Notes: generated by a model not told the origin, from the letters alone. A stretch of 64,000 bases of DNA from JAHELQ01 sp964491915 (GCA_964491915.1 CAZBHS010000025.1:1-64000); one strand, 5' to 3'. Counted from the stretch's first letter, positions 1 to 9,430 are shown. Numbers and translations are program-made.

Positions 1-653
1 AACAAACCGCGCCCCAGGAAAAAGAGCGACATCTCTTTGCGCAGGAAGAAAAAACCGATTAACAATCCCCATAAGGAATAGACCACAAAATAGCGGGTCA
101 GAGTGGACGCTCCGCCGCCGCTGTAAAACCGCGTCAGCCAGAAGGCCAGCAGCACCGGGAAACCATAAAATAGGACCCGCAACAGATTCGTGGTCATCAT
201 ATCCATCTTACCGCGGAAATAGGCGTAGGCGAAGAGGTGAATCCAGTTGGCCAATAGAAATAGAACCAGCAGCAAGACAAAGACGCCATGTTTTTGCTCA
301 TTGTAAAGCAGCACCGCAACGCGCCGGTAAAAAATCAACAGGCCGGCAAACATCGCCAGAGAGGTCAAAAATGTGAGCCCCAACATCGCGTCCAGGTATT
401 TCCGTGCTTTCGCTTTCTCATAGCCTATATAGCGGGTCATGCCAAAACTCAGATTCAAGGTCATGACCGGTAGCAACACGCCCACCCAGCGGCGCACCAG
501 AATAAACAAGCCGAAATACTCCTTGGACAACATTTGCGCCATGATTTTCAACAGCAGAACGCCGAACACGACGACCCCCACCTGGCTCACCGCTGTCACT
601 AGTAGATCTTTGAGAAAATCAGATATCTGGATCCGTTGTCCGTTCAATGGCAT
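1..653 (-). CDS. Polysaccharide flippase (Wzx/MATE-like), C-terminus outside window
   Basis: This partial gene encodes the N-terminal ~217 residues of a polytopic membrane protein; the rest lies beyond the left edge. Translation starts MPLNGQRIQISDFLKD and continues with a hydrophobic helix (VGVVVFGVLLLKIMAQML), then YFGLFILVRRWVGVLLP and several more long membrane segments. The opening pattern (short amphipathic start, a helix, then a Y-F-G-L-F motif and a second helix) is typical of oligosaccharide-unit flippases that move undecaprenyl-linked glycans across the inner membrane. The start ATG is separated by no bases from the TAG stop of the upstream glycosyltransferase fragment, so the two are probably co-translated. 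Placement in a locus with Wzz and nucleotide-sugar genes supports an O-antigen or exopolysaccharide role. The substrate cannot be inferred. Confidence 0.8.
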   Translation of the reverse strand, partial: MPLNGQRIQISDFLKDLLVTAVSQVGVVVFGVLLLKIMAQMLSKEYFGLFILVRRWVGVLLPVMTLNLSFGMTRYIGYEKAKARKYLDAMLGLTFLTSLAMFAGLLIFYRRVAVLLYNEQKHGVFVLLLVLFLLANWIHLFAYAYFRGKMDMMTTNLLRVLFYGFPVLLAFWLTRFYSGGGASTLTRYFVVYSLWGLLIGFFFLRKEMSLFFLGRGL

Positions 654-2078
654 CTAGATTTCACCCTCAGTGATAAACGCGCTTACATCGCGAATGCTCA
701 GCGATTCCTCATTGGAGCGAACCTTTAAAGCAATTCCGGCTTCCAGGGATGAGCTACCGGGGCGAACTTTTTTGCGAACCAGATAAGAACGCCAATTGGC
801 GGAGGTAAAATAGTATTGCGATTTTTCCCATGCCCCGGTATTGTCGCGGATAAACAATTCGTTGTTGCGATTCACAAGGGACCGGCTCACCCTCGCGTTC
901 ACCAGTAAATACAGATATACATCATGGCGCCGTCCCAGGATCTTTTGCAGTTCCCCACCTTCCAGCCTGTATCCGAGTTTGATTTCACGCCGTCCATCTT
1001 CGGCGGGAGTCAAATTTTTAATAGTCAAGAAATTTTGATGTCGATAACGGTGATAGTGAAGGTCAAACTCGCCGGCGGTCTCGATGACCATGAGCCGGGG
1101 GGACGCCTGTTCCGGCGACGCGGCCCGATGGTTCCATAGATTCAAGCGACGCAGGGCTCGGGCGTCCGCTTCATCGAGAAAGGGCCGGTCCCGCAAACGG
1201 CACAACCGGTACCGCTTTTCCTGGAGAACTGTCCCCTCGATATTGATCAATTCTCCGAACATCCGGTCCTTCAACAAAGCCATCCCCCGGTAATCATAAA
1301 AAATATATTTAATCTTCAATTGACGGCGCAATAAATCCCACAATTGGCGCCTGTCCCCATTGCGTTCATAAATCATTTCCACTCGAGGGTCACGGTAATT
1401 GACGGCCCCTGTATCCAACCGGTAAAAGTACAACGGTTGTTTGCACACCAAAACCTTTTCCCCGGAATTCAGCGAATCATTTTCTTCCAATATATCCATT
1501 ATTTGGCGGGGATACCGGTCCTCGGTAGCGTTGAGCTTGTAATTCCAGAAAAACCGGAATCGGCTGGAATAGTTATAGATATTAAAAAGGCAAAGGCCCG
1601 CCACCAGAACCGCCAGAATTCCTTTGAACAATCGCGACCGTTCTCTCGTCAACTGCCAACCGGTTATCATAAACACAGCCATTAAAAACGGCGCCATCGT
1701 CAACTGGTAACGGTAGTTTTTGAAACCTTTGACGCCCACGAGAAGCGCCAACACCACCACTACAAACACAAGCGCCATCTGCCAGCGTTGGATTTTGCGG
1801 TTCACCAGAAAAAACAAGACCACCAGCGGGATTGTCAAAAAAACAAGATTGCCGAAATACTTGAAACGGAAGAATGTTCCCATGTATCCGTTCAACCATT
1901 CCTTTGGGAAGGTGTCGATTTCCCGGAGATATTTTTTGGGTATGGTGTGAATATGGGAATAGATTTCCATATCGATATAATGATAGACCGCTCCGATGAA
2001 AACCAGCGTTAAAAACAAGAACACCAGGCAAAGTCCGGTGAAAAGGTATTTATTTTCAATTATCGCGTTCTGTCTCAA
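654..2078 (-). CDS. C-terminal part of a split membrane glycosyltransferase (GT39/RgtA-like)
   Basis: The 474-residue product has about five membrane helices in its first ~190 residues, including a stretch with NYRYQLTMAPFLMAVFM that resembles the late-helix R-Y-x-L-x-x-P pattern of ArnT/PMT-type lipid-linked sugar transferases. A soluble C-terminal region of about 280 residues follows. The reading frame is the same as that of the preceding gene (2088-3161), separated only by one TAG and two codons, and the two together would make an ~835-residue enzyme with the usual layout of this superfamily. The only start available is TTG at 2078, three bases after a GGGGAG, which is too close for a good ribosome site. 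It is therefore either a translationally coupled second subunit or the downstream half of a nonsense-interrupted gene. The second is favoured. Confidence 0.6.
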   Translation of the reverse strand: MRQNAIIENKYLFTGLCLVFLFLTLVFIGAVYHYIDMEIYSHIHTIPKKYLREIDTFPKEWLNGYMGTFFRFKYFGNLVFLTIPLVVLFFLVNRKIQRWQMALVFVVVVLALLVGVKGFKNYRYQLTMAPFLMAVFMITGWQLTRERSRLFKGILAVLVAGLCLFNIYNYSSRFRFFWNYKLNATEDRYPRQIMDILEENDSLNSGEKVLVCKQPLYFYRLDTGAVNYRDPRVEMIYERNGDRRQLWDLLRRQLKIKYIFYDYRGMALLKDRMFGELINIEGTVLQEKRYRLCRLRDRPFLDEADARALRRLNLWNHRAASPEQASPRLMVIETAGEFDLHYHRYRHQNFLTIKNLTPAEDGRREIKLGYRLEGGELQKILGRRHDVYLYLLVNARVSRSLVNRNNELFIRDNTGAWEKSQYYFTSANWRSYLVRKKVRPGSSSLEAGIALKVRSNEESLSIRDVSAFITEGEI

Positions 2079-2087
2079 TCGCTCCCC

Positions 2088-3161
2088 CTAACGGTTCAAC
2101 AGGATCCATCCGGCCCCCCAGAATGTATCGATCACATAATGGACCCCGCCGCACAACAGAATGATCACAGCGGACAGCGAACCCCACGTCAGCTTCTCCT
2201 TCCAGGTCCCCTCGTAAAAGACCATCAACGCCGCCACATTCAACCCGGCGACAATCGCCCCCAGGGAATGGGCGAACGCCGCAAAACCGGAAAACACCGC
2301 CATCACTATCAACAAATACCGGCTGCGCTTCATGATACCTTTCGCCAGCAATATCCATGATACCAGCAAAAAAAACATCCGGTAAGAATCCAGGTGAAAG
2401 GTCACCAGTGTGAGGAAGAATCCCAGTCCTGAAAAGAGGGCCAATAAACCTAACAGAGTCAATAAACGGCTACGCCGAAGGAGATGATAGGCAAACACAA
2501 ACACAATGCACAACCCATAATAGGCGCCGACGCTCTTGAAATACAAGTCCTGCTTTCCCCCAAAAAAGCTGTTGAACAACCGCTCCCAGGTGGCCAGCAG
2601 CGAGAACGACGGGGCATGGCTGGTGCGGCTATAAAAACCTGTTTTTTCATAGGGGCGGTAGCCATGGAATTCGATGGTCTTCTCCTGAAAATAGATCTTG
2701 CCCATCACCGCGTACTGCAACACATCGTGGCCTTCCAGAGGGGTGTGCAATGTAAAATTCCCATACATCCACAAATACCCTGCCAGCACAGAGGTGAGCA
2801 ACAACCAGAACAGGAGAACCCACACCTTTCGGCTTTTGGATAAAGCAGTGAACGTTTGCCAAGACGATCTACGCCATTGAATAAAATAAGATGCCATTTG
2901 CGACAACGCTGTGCGCCCGACAAATGCGAACCCCAAAAACGGGAGAATCACAACCATAAGATAAATAAAATTGGATTGATGGGGAACCACCAGAAGCGAG
3001 TAATATAAAAAGAGGGTGGCCAGAACCGGTCCGGAGCCGGACGCGTAAAGGAAAATTTCCCCGTTGGAAAGATCCGCGGAATGATTGAATCGCCACAATA
3101 TTGTAGCAACCGTTAACGAAAAAATAATATTGGTCAATGCCAAACCAGCAAAAAACAACAT
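2088..3161 (-). CDS. N-terminal part of a split membrane glycosyltransferase (GT39/RgtA-like)
   Basis: The 357-residue protein consists almost entirely of membrane helices, interrupted by one large periplasmic loop. That loop contains PLEGHDVLQYAVMGKIYF followed by YRPYEKTGFYSRTSHAP; an acidic residue after the first helices and a conserved loop of this type are hallmarks of GT-C fold transferases that use polyprenyl-phosphate sugars. It starts at an ATG preceded by AGGGG. It ends at a TAG immediately followed, in frame, by the next gene's coding sequence, so it is probably the N-terminal half of one enzyme. It sits downstream of a terminator-like hairpin (3219-3245) and upstream of a flippase, consistent with glycan assembly at the inner membrane. 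Acceptor and donor are unknown. Confidence 0.65.
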   Translation of the reverse strand: MLFFAGLALTNIIFSLTVATILWRFNHSADLSNGEIFLYASGSGPVLATLFLYYSLLVVPHQSNFIYLMVVILPFLGFAFVGRTALSQMASYFIQWRRSSWQTFTALSKSRKVWVLLFWLLLTSVLAGYLWMYGNFTLHTPLEGHDVLQYAVMGKIYFQEKTIEFHGYRPYEKTGFYSRTSHAPSFSLLATWERLFNSFFGGKQDLYFKSVGAYYGLCIVFVFAYHLLRRSRLLTLLGLLALFSGLGFFLTLVTFHLDSYRMFFLLVSWILLAKGIMKRSRYLLIVMAVFSGFAAFAHSLGAIVAGLNVAALMVFYEGTWKEKLTWGSLSAVIILLCGGVHYVIDTFWGAGWILLNR

Positions 3162-3218
3162 AATTTACAGCCCCTGAATGAAAACTAAATAGTTAAAGCC
3201 AGTTACAAATTTAAAATC

Positions 3219-3245
3219 CCGGGAACCGGAAATAACGGTACCCGG
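3219..3245 (-). terminator. Terminator-like hairpin downstream of the FG-GAP protein gene
   Basis: On the minus strand CCGGGTACCG pairs with CGGTTCCCGG (9 of 10 pairs, one T-T mismatch) around a short T-rich loop, followed by GATTTTAAATTTG. It lies just past the stop of the 3272-6301 gene, so it probably ends that transcript. Confidence 0.55.
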
Positions 3246-3271
3246 AATTTTATTTTCAAAGTTAGATTATA

Positions 3272-6200
3272 TCATAAATTTTTGGACCACTCGACATTTC
3301 CGGAGCTATCGATTTTATAAACCAACATATCCGGGTAGCCGGGGGCGCACACATAGGACAATGATTCGCCCACCAATAGGTAACCGCCGTCGGAGGTCTG
3401 GATGGCGCTATGCAGCACATCGTCGTTTACACCGCCATAATTTTTACGCCATTGTTTGTCGGCCGAAGCGTTCAACTTGTAAATCAGAAAATCATTACCG
3501 CCATTGGTAAAGGAATTGGAATACCCTCCCAGGAGAAATCCACCGTCGGAGGTGGGAATCAGGATTCCGCCCAGATCATCGCTGGTGCCGCCGAATGTCT
3601 TATTCCATTCGAATACACCCTTTTTGGTCACTTTGTAAAGAACCAAATCAGCTCCTCCGATCGTATTGGTGTCTGTGGAGCCGGCCATCAAATAACCGCT
3701 ATCCGATGTGACGACAATCCCCTGGTGTCCATGGGCGAATTCATCGCCGACGCTGCCAAAATTCTTACGACCTTGTTTGGCGCCGTAAGGACTGAGTTTA
3801 TAGGCCAACAAATCCGTTCCCCCGAAGGTGAAAGAAGTGGACTGCCCAAAAACCACCAAACCGCCGGTGCCTGTTTCAATTAGAGTATAACCTTCATCAT
3901 CCAGAGTCCCGCCATAATTGAAACGCCACACTTCATCTCCGCTGGAATTGGTTTTAAGGATGAGGAAATCCTTGGCGCCATTGGTGAACGAAGTGGAAGA
4001 ACCGCAAAGCGCATAGCCCCCGTCAAGAGTTTGAGTGACGGCGTAAGCCTCGTCGATCAGAGCGCCGCCGAAATTTTTACGCCACATCTTAGCGCCGGCG
4101 GAATTCAATTTATACACCAAAAAATCTTTGCCGCCATTGGTGAAAGATTCTGTAATACCGGTGATGACGCTACCGCCATCAGACGTGGGCGAAATACTCC
4201 ATCCTTCATCCAGAGCTGTCCCACCGAATGTTTTACGCCACACTTTTTGGCCGGCGGAATTCAATTTATAGATAATGATATCGTAACCGCCGAGCCCAAA
4301 AGAATTGGTACTTCCGGCCACCAGATAACCGCCGTCGGCGGTTTGAATCACCGTGTGGCCAAAGTCATCGTTCTCCGCCGGATCGTACTGAATGGCGAAC
4401 GCCGCGTTGCTTTCGTCCGTGATGGCGCCGTTGGCGTTCCCGACCCGTATCAAGCAATCGCCGGCGTTGGTCTGAGGCGCTTCCCAGGCATATGATCCGT
4501 CATTGACGGCGGCGCTGACAATCGTACTCCAGGACGATCCGTTATCGGTGGAATACTCAATCTTGACGTTATCGGAAATCCCAATCGAAGACCAGGTGAT
4601 GTTGGTGACGAAGCCGCCATCGACAATCTCGCCGCCATTGGGGGATGTCACTTCGAACGAACCGAAACCATCCCAGGCGGTGCGGGCATAATCATGCCTG
4701 CCGGTAGGCCACGGCGCCGCGCCCATGGTCGCTCCAGGCAAGTCATAGACTACCACGCCGGCAAACGCCATGCCGACTAAAATTTCAGGTTGGCCGTCAT
4801 TGTCGATATCGGCGACAGTGGGGGCTGCCAAACCGCCGTCGAAATTGGCTTTGGACACATTGGGCACAGCGGGGGTAAACGCGCTGTTGCCATAAGGCAA
4901 CGCGATTTTATATAACTGCTCGCCTTTGTAATTCAAAATATAAAGATGCCCGCTCTTGTACGAGTCATATTCGGGCCAGGTGGCGAATAACACTTCCAGA
5001 GAGCCGTCCCCATCCAGGTCCACCACCGACGGTTCGGACGCGAAGCGGATGGTCCCCTCGGAGGAGCTGTACACAGATACCGGCCAGCTATGATGCTCGG
5101 TTTTGTCCAACCAATAGGCATGCACTTTGCCGTCGTATGAAGAGGTGAGAATTTCTTTGTTTCCATCTCCATCCAGATCCACCACCACCGGATTGGAGGT
5201 CTTGATGACGATTTCGTCGATATCATTGCTCAAAGGACCGCCGGTCTGAGGCGCGGCCTCCCAATTGTAGCCCCCCTGGTTGAAGCGGGTACGGTCGATA
5301 GTGAAGATCATGGGAGCCAGATATTTGGACACGTGATCGATGGTGCCGGGCACCACGTTGCGGGAGAAGCCCTGAACGACGACCACCACTTCGTTGGTGC
5401 CGTCATTGTTCACATCCGCGATCACCGCCGGCTGATCGGTATTGAGATAAATATCGTGTTCGTCTTCCGGAGGGCTCCAACCCACTAATTCATCGGCATA
5501 GGAAATATAACAGGGCACGCCGCCCCAATGATCGCCGATATCGAACACATTGCCGGCGGCGAGGGTCGAACCGTCGCGGTAATAGGCGCACATTTTATTG
5601 GTGTCGGAGGGCGAGATGATTTCGCCGTAGCCGTCGCCGGTGAGATCGCCTACCGCGATATTACAATTGAAAATCCCCAGGGCGTTGGCGTTCTCGTTCG
5701 GTACGTATTGAGGCCAACCAGCGCGGATGGCGCCGTTGTGCTCAATGACGCAGGTATTTAAATTGTTGGCCTTCGCCCAGCCGATGACAATCTCCATGTC
5801 GCCGTTATTGTCCAGGTCAAAGACACTGAGACTCTGGATCCGGTCGGTGCGGCCCACCGGTTGAAGGGGGAAACCCGAAAGAAAGTAGCCGTTCTTGTTA
5901 TAGGCCGCCAACCAGCCGTTGCCCATCCCGGTGACAATTTCTTCCTGCCCGTCATTGTTGATATCGGCAACCACGACCGATGTGTGCGTGCCGTTGTAGC
6001 GGGAATTATTGGTGGGATCCGACATGTCGGTGCCGGAATAGAAGGCCCAGATAGCATCGCCGGTGGCGCCGTCCAACGCCATCACCCAATAATTGGCGAA
6101 GATCACATCGAGAACGCCGTCGCCGTTTACATCGAGGGTGGCGGGAGATACATAGTAGCCTTTATTGTATTGGCCGTTAAACTTGTACCCGCCGTTTCTC

Positions 6201-6301
6201 CATTTCAATGTGGGAGTGGGAACCGCCCCCTCCACCACATTACAGAATGCGAATATTATGATGAAAATAATTATGCCTAACTTAACAAATTTGTTGATCA
6301 T
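3272..6301 (-). CDS. Secreted FG-GAP/VCBS protein with seven C-terminal W-R-x-N-F-G-G repeats
   Basis: The 1,009-residue protein begins with a clear signal peptide (about residues 1-25, ending near VVEGA) after an AAGGAG site. Residues ~45-540 carry at least eight calcium-loop motifs of the type D-x-N-x-D-G-x-x-[ED] (DVNGDGVLDVI, DINNDGQEEIV, DLDNNGDMEIV, DLDGDGNKEIL, DIDNDGQPEIL), the signature of FG-GAP/VCBS integrin-like propellers. Residues ~550-635 (TSPNGGEIVDGG...ITWSS) form an Ig-like Kre9/KNH-type module. From ~640 to the end there are seven repeats of about 50 residues built on DGGYL-x-x-GS, NGG-x-DFL-x-YKL and WRKNFGG, matching the tails of the three subtilases further on. It is probably extracellular and possibly carbohydrate-binding or adhesive. 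It lies between wzz and the glycosyltransferase on the same strand. Confidence 0.8.
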   Translation of the reverse strand: MINKFVKLGIIIFIIIFAFCNVVEGAVPTPTLKWRNGGYKFNGQYNKGYYVSPATLDVNGDGVLDVIFANYWVMALDGATGDAIWAFYSGTDMSDPTNNSRYNGTHTSVVVADINNDGQEEIVTGMGNGWLAAYNKNGYFLSGFPLQPVGRTDRIQSLSVFDLDNNGDMEIVIGWAKANNLNTCVIEHNGAIRAGWPQYVPNENANALGIFNCNIAVGDLTGDGYGEIISPSDTNKMCAYYRDGSTLAAGNVFDIGDHWGGVPCYISYADELVGWSPPEDEHDIYLNTDQPAVIADVNNDGTNEVVVVVQGFSRNVVPGTIDHVSKYLAPMIFTIDRTRFNQGGYNWEAAPQTGGPLSNDIDEIVIKTSNPVVVDLDGDGNKEILTSSYDGKVHAYWLDKTEHHSWPVSVYSSSEGTIRFASEPSVVDLDGDGSLEVLFATWPEYDSYKSGHLYILNYKGEQLYKIALPYGNSAFTPAVPNVSKANFDGGLAAPTVADIDNDGQPEILVGMAFAGVVVYDLPGATMGAAPWPTGRHDYARTAWDGFGSFEVTSPNGGEIVDGGFVTNITWSSIGISDNVKIEYSTDNGSSWSTIVSAAVNDGSYAWEAPQTNAGDCLIRVGNANGAITDESNAAFAIQYDPAENDDFGHTVIQTADGGYLVAGSTNSFGLGGYDIIIYKLNSAGQKVWRKTFGGTALDEGWSISPTSDGGSVITGITESFTNGGKDFLVYKLNSAGAKMWRKNFGGALIDEAYAVTQTLDGGYALCGSSTSFTNGAKDFLILKTNSSGDEVWRFNYGGTLDDEGYTLIETGTGGLVVFGQSTSFTFGGTDLLAYKLSPYGAKQGRKNFGSVGDEFAHGHQGIVVTSDSGYLMAGSTDTNTIGGADLVLYKVTKKGVFEWNKTFGGTSDDLGGILIPTSDGGFLLGGYSNSFTNGGNDFLIYKLNASADKQWRKNYGGVNDDVLHSAIQTSDGGYLLVGESLSYVCAPGYPDMLVYKIDSSGNVEWSKNL

Positions 6302-6423
6302 ATTGACTCCTTGGAAATATTGGATTCACTGTATGACAGCAATAACGGTGCCAACAAAAACCGCGGGCACGACCGATATCACATGGCCGCAAAAAGCTCT
6401 CATAAAAAAGTTGTCACCTTACC

Positions 6424-6438
6424 TGACAAATATTGTCA
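6424..6438. promoter_or_regulatory. Perfect palindrome TGACA-N5-TGTCA upstream of the FG-GAP gene
   Basis: TGACAAATATTGTCA is a perfect 15-bp palindrome about 123 bp upstream of the FG-GAP gene start and just past the wzz stop. The same half-sites with the same 5-bp spacing occur in the wlbA promoter (10503-10517). This suggests one dimeric regulator for both, but no regulator gene is visible nearby. Confidence 0.4.
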
Positions 6439-6441
6439 CTC

Positions 6442-7788
6442 TCACTCTGTAATGTAATGTTTGTGGCGACGCCAAAACTCCATAAATAGAGCCAATGGTA
6501 CAAATATTAAAATTCCCAAAAAGACCCCGAACAATAGATACACCGCTTTACGGGGTCCTGACGGCGCCGCGGGGGATGTGGGACCCGACACGAACCGCAG
6601 GGATTGGTTGTACAAAATCGCGAAACGCTGGAGATCCGTGGTCAGGGAATTGTACACTTCCAAAGCCTCGGACTCGCTATTTTTGGAATTACCGAAAAAA
6701 TCTTCAGTGAATTTTTTTAAATGTTCGAGTAATAGATCGCCATTAGCCACGCCTTCCAATTGTAAACCTTTACACTGTGTAAAGTAACTGAGATACAACT
6801 CCGCCTTTTTTTTCTCAGCCTCGAACGTGTCCAGCATCGTCCGGATGTCTAGAATCCTGGACTCGACGCCGACAACTTGCGCTTCCGGGGACAGGTAACG
6901 TCTACCATTGCTCTCGAGGCTCACCAACTGCCGCTGACTCGCGGCCCGGGCCCCCGGATATTTATTTTTCAGTTTGAGCAAATTCGTTTTTTGCGTTTCC
7001 AATCGCCGGATCAAAGCGCGATAGCGGAGAATATCATTATTGTAACGGCCGGACAAGAGACTAAACTCGCTCAAATTGGCGGCCATATAATCAGACAACC
7101 TCTCCTGGAGGGTGGCGAACGCGATATAATCTCCAAACAATTGCAGGGCTTTTGACGCGAACTCCCGATTGCCCGCTTCCATGCGGACATTGACGCCGGA
7201 CACGAAGTTTCGCTGGTTCTCCAGGCTTCGCCATATGTCCTTCATCTCATCCCTTGACAACGCGTAAACACCGGACACCCATTTAGACAGACCGCCCGCT
7301 CCGACGGAGCTTCGCAGCTCATTCAATTCCCCGGCCCCCAGTCCTCCGTTTTTTTCAACGAATGTCAAGAATCCATGGGCGCTACGATAGCGGGAGGAGA
7401 ATTTTTTGAAATCCTGGATTGACAGAATGTAAGGATTGGGAGCTTCGCCAAACGGTAACGCCTTATCCTTCAATACCTCCAAAACCGGTAAGAGTTCAGC
7501 CTCTTTTAATTGGGACAGCACCAGGAATTGAGAGGATTCCAAAAACCGGGAGGCCACCGAAAACACCGACGACACCCTGCTCTGATAGGGATCGGACAAC
7601 TGGAAAAACCCTGTGCTACGATAGGTTTTCGGAGCAAGGACAGAGACAAGAAGAGATAGGATGATAACCGCCAATATTCCGGCAATCACCAACAAGCGCC
7701 GGCGATACAACGCCCGCAACACATCAAGGAAATCTCTTTGAAACATAGTCGTCCCCGGCTCCGCCGGGCCATTCTGGGAATGGGCCAT
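6442..7788 (-). CDS. wzz: Wzz/GumC-type polysaccharide chain-length regulator
   Basis: The 448-residue protein has the two-helix layout of polysaccharide co-polymerases. A cytoplasmic start (FQRDFLDVLRALYRRR) is followed by a helix at ~31-50 (LLVIAGILAVIILSLLVSVL), then APKTYRSTGFFQL. A periplasmic region of ~350 residues with heptad-like helices comes next, then a Pro-rich stretch (SGPTSPAAPSGPRK) leading into the second helix at ~415-437. This Pro-rich pre-helix motif is characteristic of Wzz. There is no C-terminal tyrosine-kinase domain, so it is the O-antigen/capsule regulator type rather than a Wzc autokinase. A GGGAGG site precedes the start. It follows the aminotransferase gene by 36 bp and likely belongs to the same operon. 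It would set glycan chain length together with a Wzy polymerase not seen here. Confidence 0.85.
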   Translation of the reverse strand: MAHSQNGPAEPGTTMFQRDFLDVLRALYRRRLLVIAGILAVIILSLLVSVLAPKTYRSTGFFQLSDPYQSRVSSVFSVASRFLESSQFLVLSQLKEAELLPVLEVLKDKALPFGEAPNPYILSIQDFKKFSSRYRSAHGFLTFVEKNGGLGAGELNELRSSVGAGGLSKWVSGVYALSRDEMKDIWRSLENQRNFVSGVNVRMEAGNREFASKALQLFGDYIAFATLQERLSDYMAANLSEFSLLSGRYNNDILRYRALIRRLETQKTNLLKLKNKYPGARAASQRQLVSLESNGRRYLSPEAQVVGVESRILDIRTMLDTFEAEKKKAELYLSYFTQCKGLQLEGVANGDLLLEHLKKFTEDFFGNSKNSESEALEVYNSLTTDLQRFAILYNQSLRFVSGPTSPAAPSGPRKAVYLLFGVFLGILIFVPLALFMEFWRRHKHYITE

Positions 7789-7824
7789 TGTCGTACCTCC
7801 CGATAATTTAGTCGTTTCTATGAT

Positions 7825-8931
7825 CTATTCGCCATAAAATTCAGCGATCTTTTTTGCCACCTGGGCGATTTCCTCTTCGGTCAACTCAGCGAACATCGGC
7901 AACGAAACGATTTCGCCTGCATAACGCTCGCTCACCGGGCAACTGCCTGTGCCGGGATTCGTCCCTTCATACGCCTTTTGCAAATGGCAGGGGATCGGGT
8001 AATGGATACCGGTGTAGATTTGCGAATCGCCCAAGAACGTCTGAAGTTCTTCCCGCCGCGGAGCCCGGATCACGAAGAGATGATAGACATGTTTGACATC
8101 ATCCATCTCTTCGGGCAGCACGATCTCTTTGACATCTTTCAAATACTCGCGGTAGAGTTCCGCATTCTTGCGTCTCGCATCGACCCATTTTTCTAGATGT
8201 TTGAGTTTCACTCCCAGGATGGCGCCCTGAAAGCCTTCCATCCGGTAGTTATGACCGATAAAGTCATGGTAGTATTTCTTCGATGATCCGTGATCCCGCA
8301 ACGCCATCAGCTTTTTGTACAGAGCTTCATCATTGGTGACCACAGCTCCGCCTTCGCCGTAGGCGCCGAGATTTTTACCCGGATAAAAGCTGAAGCAACC
8401 CATAATGCCCGCGGTTCCCACCGGCTTGCCTTTGTATTGGGCGATGTGGGCCTGGGCGCAGTCTTCCACTACGTTAAGAGAATGCCGTTGGGCGATCTCC
8501 ATGATTTCGTTCAACTGGGCCGGCTGCCCATACAAATGGACCGGAATGATGGCTTTGGTTTTGGAAGTGATAGCCGCTTCCACTTTTTGGGGATCTATAT
8601 TATAAAATTTATCTTCACAATCCACAAACACCGGAACAGCGCCGGCCAAACTGACCGCTTCGGGGGTGGCGAAAAACGTATTGGCCGGAACGATCACCTC
8701 GTCTCCAGGACCGATCCCCAACGCCATCATGGCGGCGTGAAGCGCGGAAGTGCCGGAATTGACCCCCACACAAAAATTCGCCTTGTGAGCGGCGGCGAAC
8801 GCCTCTTCAAATTCTTTGACAAAAGGGCCGGCGGCGAACGCGGTTTTTTCGATCACCCGCCGGATGGCCTCGTCGATTTCATCTTTTATCGTAGCGTACT
8901 GGGCCTTCAAGTCCAGAAAATTGACCTTCAT
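7825..8931 (-). CDS. wlbC: DegT/DnrJ/EryC1-family PLP sugar aminotransferase (WlbC/WbpE-like)
   Basis: The 368-residue protein is the normal length for this family and matches it end to end: NFLDLKAQYATIKDEID at the start, GVNSGTSALHAAM for cofactor phosphate binding, EVIVPANTFFAT, VVEDCAQAHIA with the PLP-ring aspartate, and CFSFYPGKNLGAYGEGGA containing the PLP lysine near residue 185. These enzymes transfer an amino group from glutamate to a keto-sugar nucleotide. Because it follows a Gfo/Idh dehydrogenase and a left-handed-helix acetyltransferase, the best fit is 3-amination of a UDP-2-acetamido-3-keto-glucuronate, as in Wlb/Wbp pathways; a Fdt/Qdt-type 3-keto-6-deoxy sugar aminotransferase is the main alternative. 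The start has an AAGGAG site 4 bp past the stop of the preceding gene. Confidence 0.85.
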   Translation of the reverse strand: MKVNFLDLKAQYATIKDEIDEAIRRVIEKTAFAAGPFVKEFEEAFAAAHKANFCVGVNSGTSALHAAMMALGIGPGDEVIVPANTFFATPEAVSLAGAVPVFVDCEDKFYNIDPQKVEAAITSKTKAIIPVHLYGQPAQLNEIMEIAQRHSLNVVEDCAQAHIAQYKGKPVGTAGIMGCFSFYPGKNLGAYGEGGAVVTNDEALYKKLMALRDHGSSKKYYHDFIGHNYRMEGFQGAILGVKLKHLEKWVDARRKNAELYREYLKDVKEIVLPEEMDDVKHVYHLFVIRAPRREELQTFLGDSQIYTGIHYPIPCHLQKAYEGTNPGTGSCPVSERYAGEIVSLPMFAELTEEEIAQVAKKIAEFYGE

Positions 8932-8935
8932 TCTA

Positions 8936-9430
8936 TTACTCCTTCACTAATTTTCTAGCGGGATTTCCCGCCCAAACTTCACCGGCGGGCACATCTTTGG
9001 TAACCACGCTGCCGGCTCCGATCAAAGCGCCGTCGCCGATGGTGACATTGCCCAATATCGTGGCGTTACTACCGATGGAGACATTGGCGCCCACATTGGT
9101 TTTGACAAAGCGTCCGGCCCAATCCTCTTCGCTTTCCATACTGCCGTCCTGGCGGACGGAACGGGGATGGTTGTCGTTGATAAACACGACGCTATGGCCG
9201 ATAAAGCAGTTATCTCCAATAGTCACGCCTTCACAAATAAAGGTGTGGCTGGATATTTTACAGTTTTTACCGATCTCGGCATTCTTTTGGATCTCCACAA
9301 ACGCCCCCACCTTGGAGCCGTCGTGAATGGTACAGCCATAGGCGTTGACAAAATTAAAAATTCTAACATCCTCGCCCACTGTGACATTTTTCAAGCATTG
9401 ACGATTATTGTCACAGTTTATCACCTTCAC
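8936..9430 (-). CDS. wlbB: Hexapeptide-repeat sugar N-acetyltransferase (WlbB/WbpD-like)
   Basis: The 164-residue protein is made of [LIV]-G-x4 hexapeptide turns (VTVGEDVRIFNF, AEIGKNCKIS, VTIGDNCFIGHSV, ATILGNVTIGDGALIGAGS) that form a left-handed beta-helix trimer. The block GHSVVFINDNHPRS and the C-terminal VVTKDVPAGEVWAGNPAR match the acyltransferases that use acetyl-CoA to acetylate the 3-amino group of UDP-GlcNAc(3NH2)A. The histidine in NDNHPR lies in the active-site loop of this group. Its first codon overlaps the last four bases of the dehydrogenase gene (ATGA-type coupling). Together with genes on either side it completes the last three steps to a UDP-2,3-diacetamido-uronate; the 6-dehydrogenase that would feed the route is not in the window. 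Confidence 0.85.
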   Translation of the reverse strand: MKVINCDNNRQCLKNVTVGEDVRIFNFVNAYGCTIHDGSKVGAFVEIQKNAEIGKNCKISSHTFICEGVTIGDNCFIGHSVVFINDNHPRSVRQDGSMESEEDWAGRFVKTNVGANVSIGSNATILGNVTIGDGALIGAGSVVTKDVPAGEVWAGNPARKLVKE

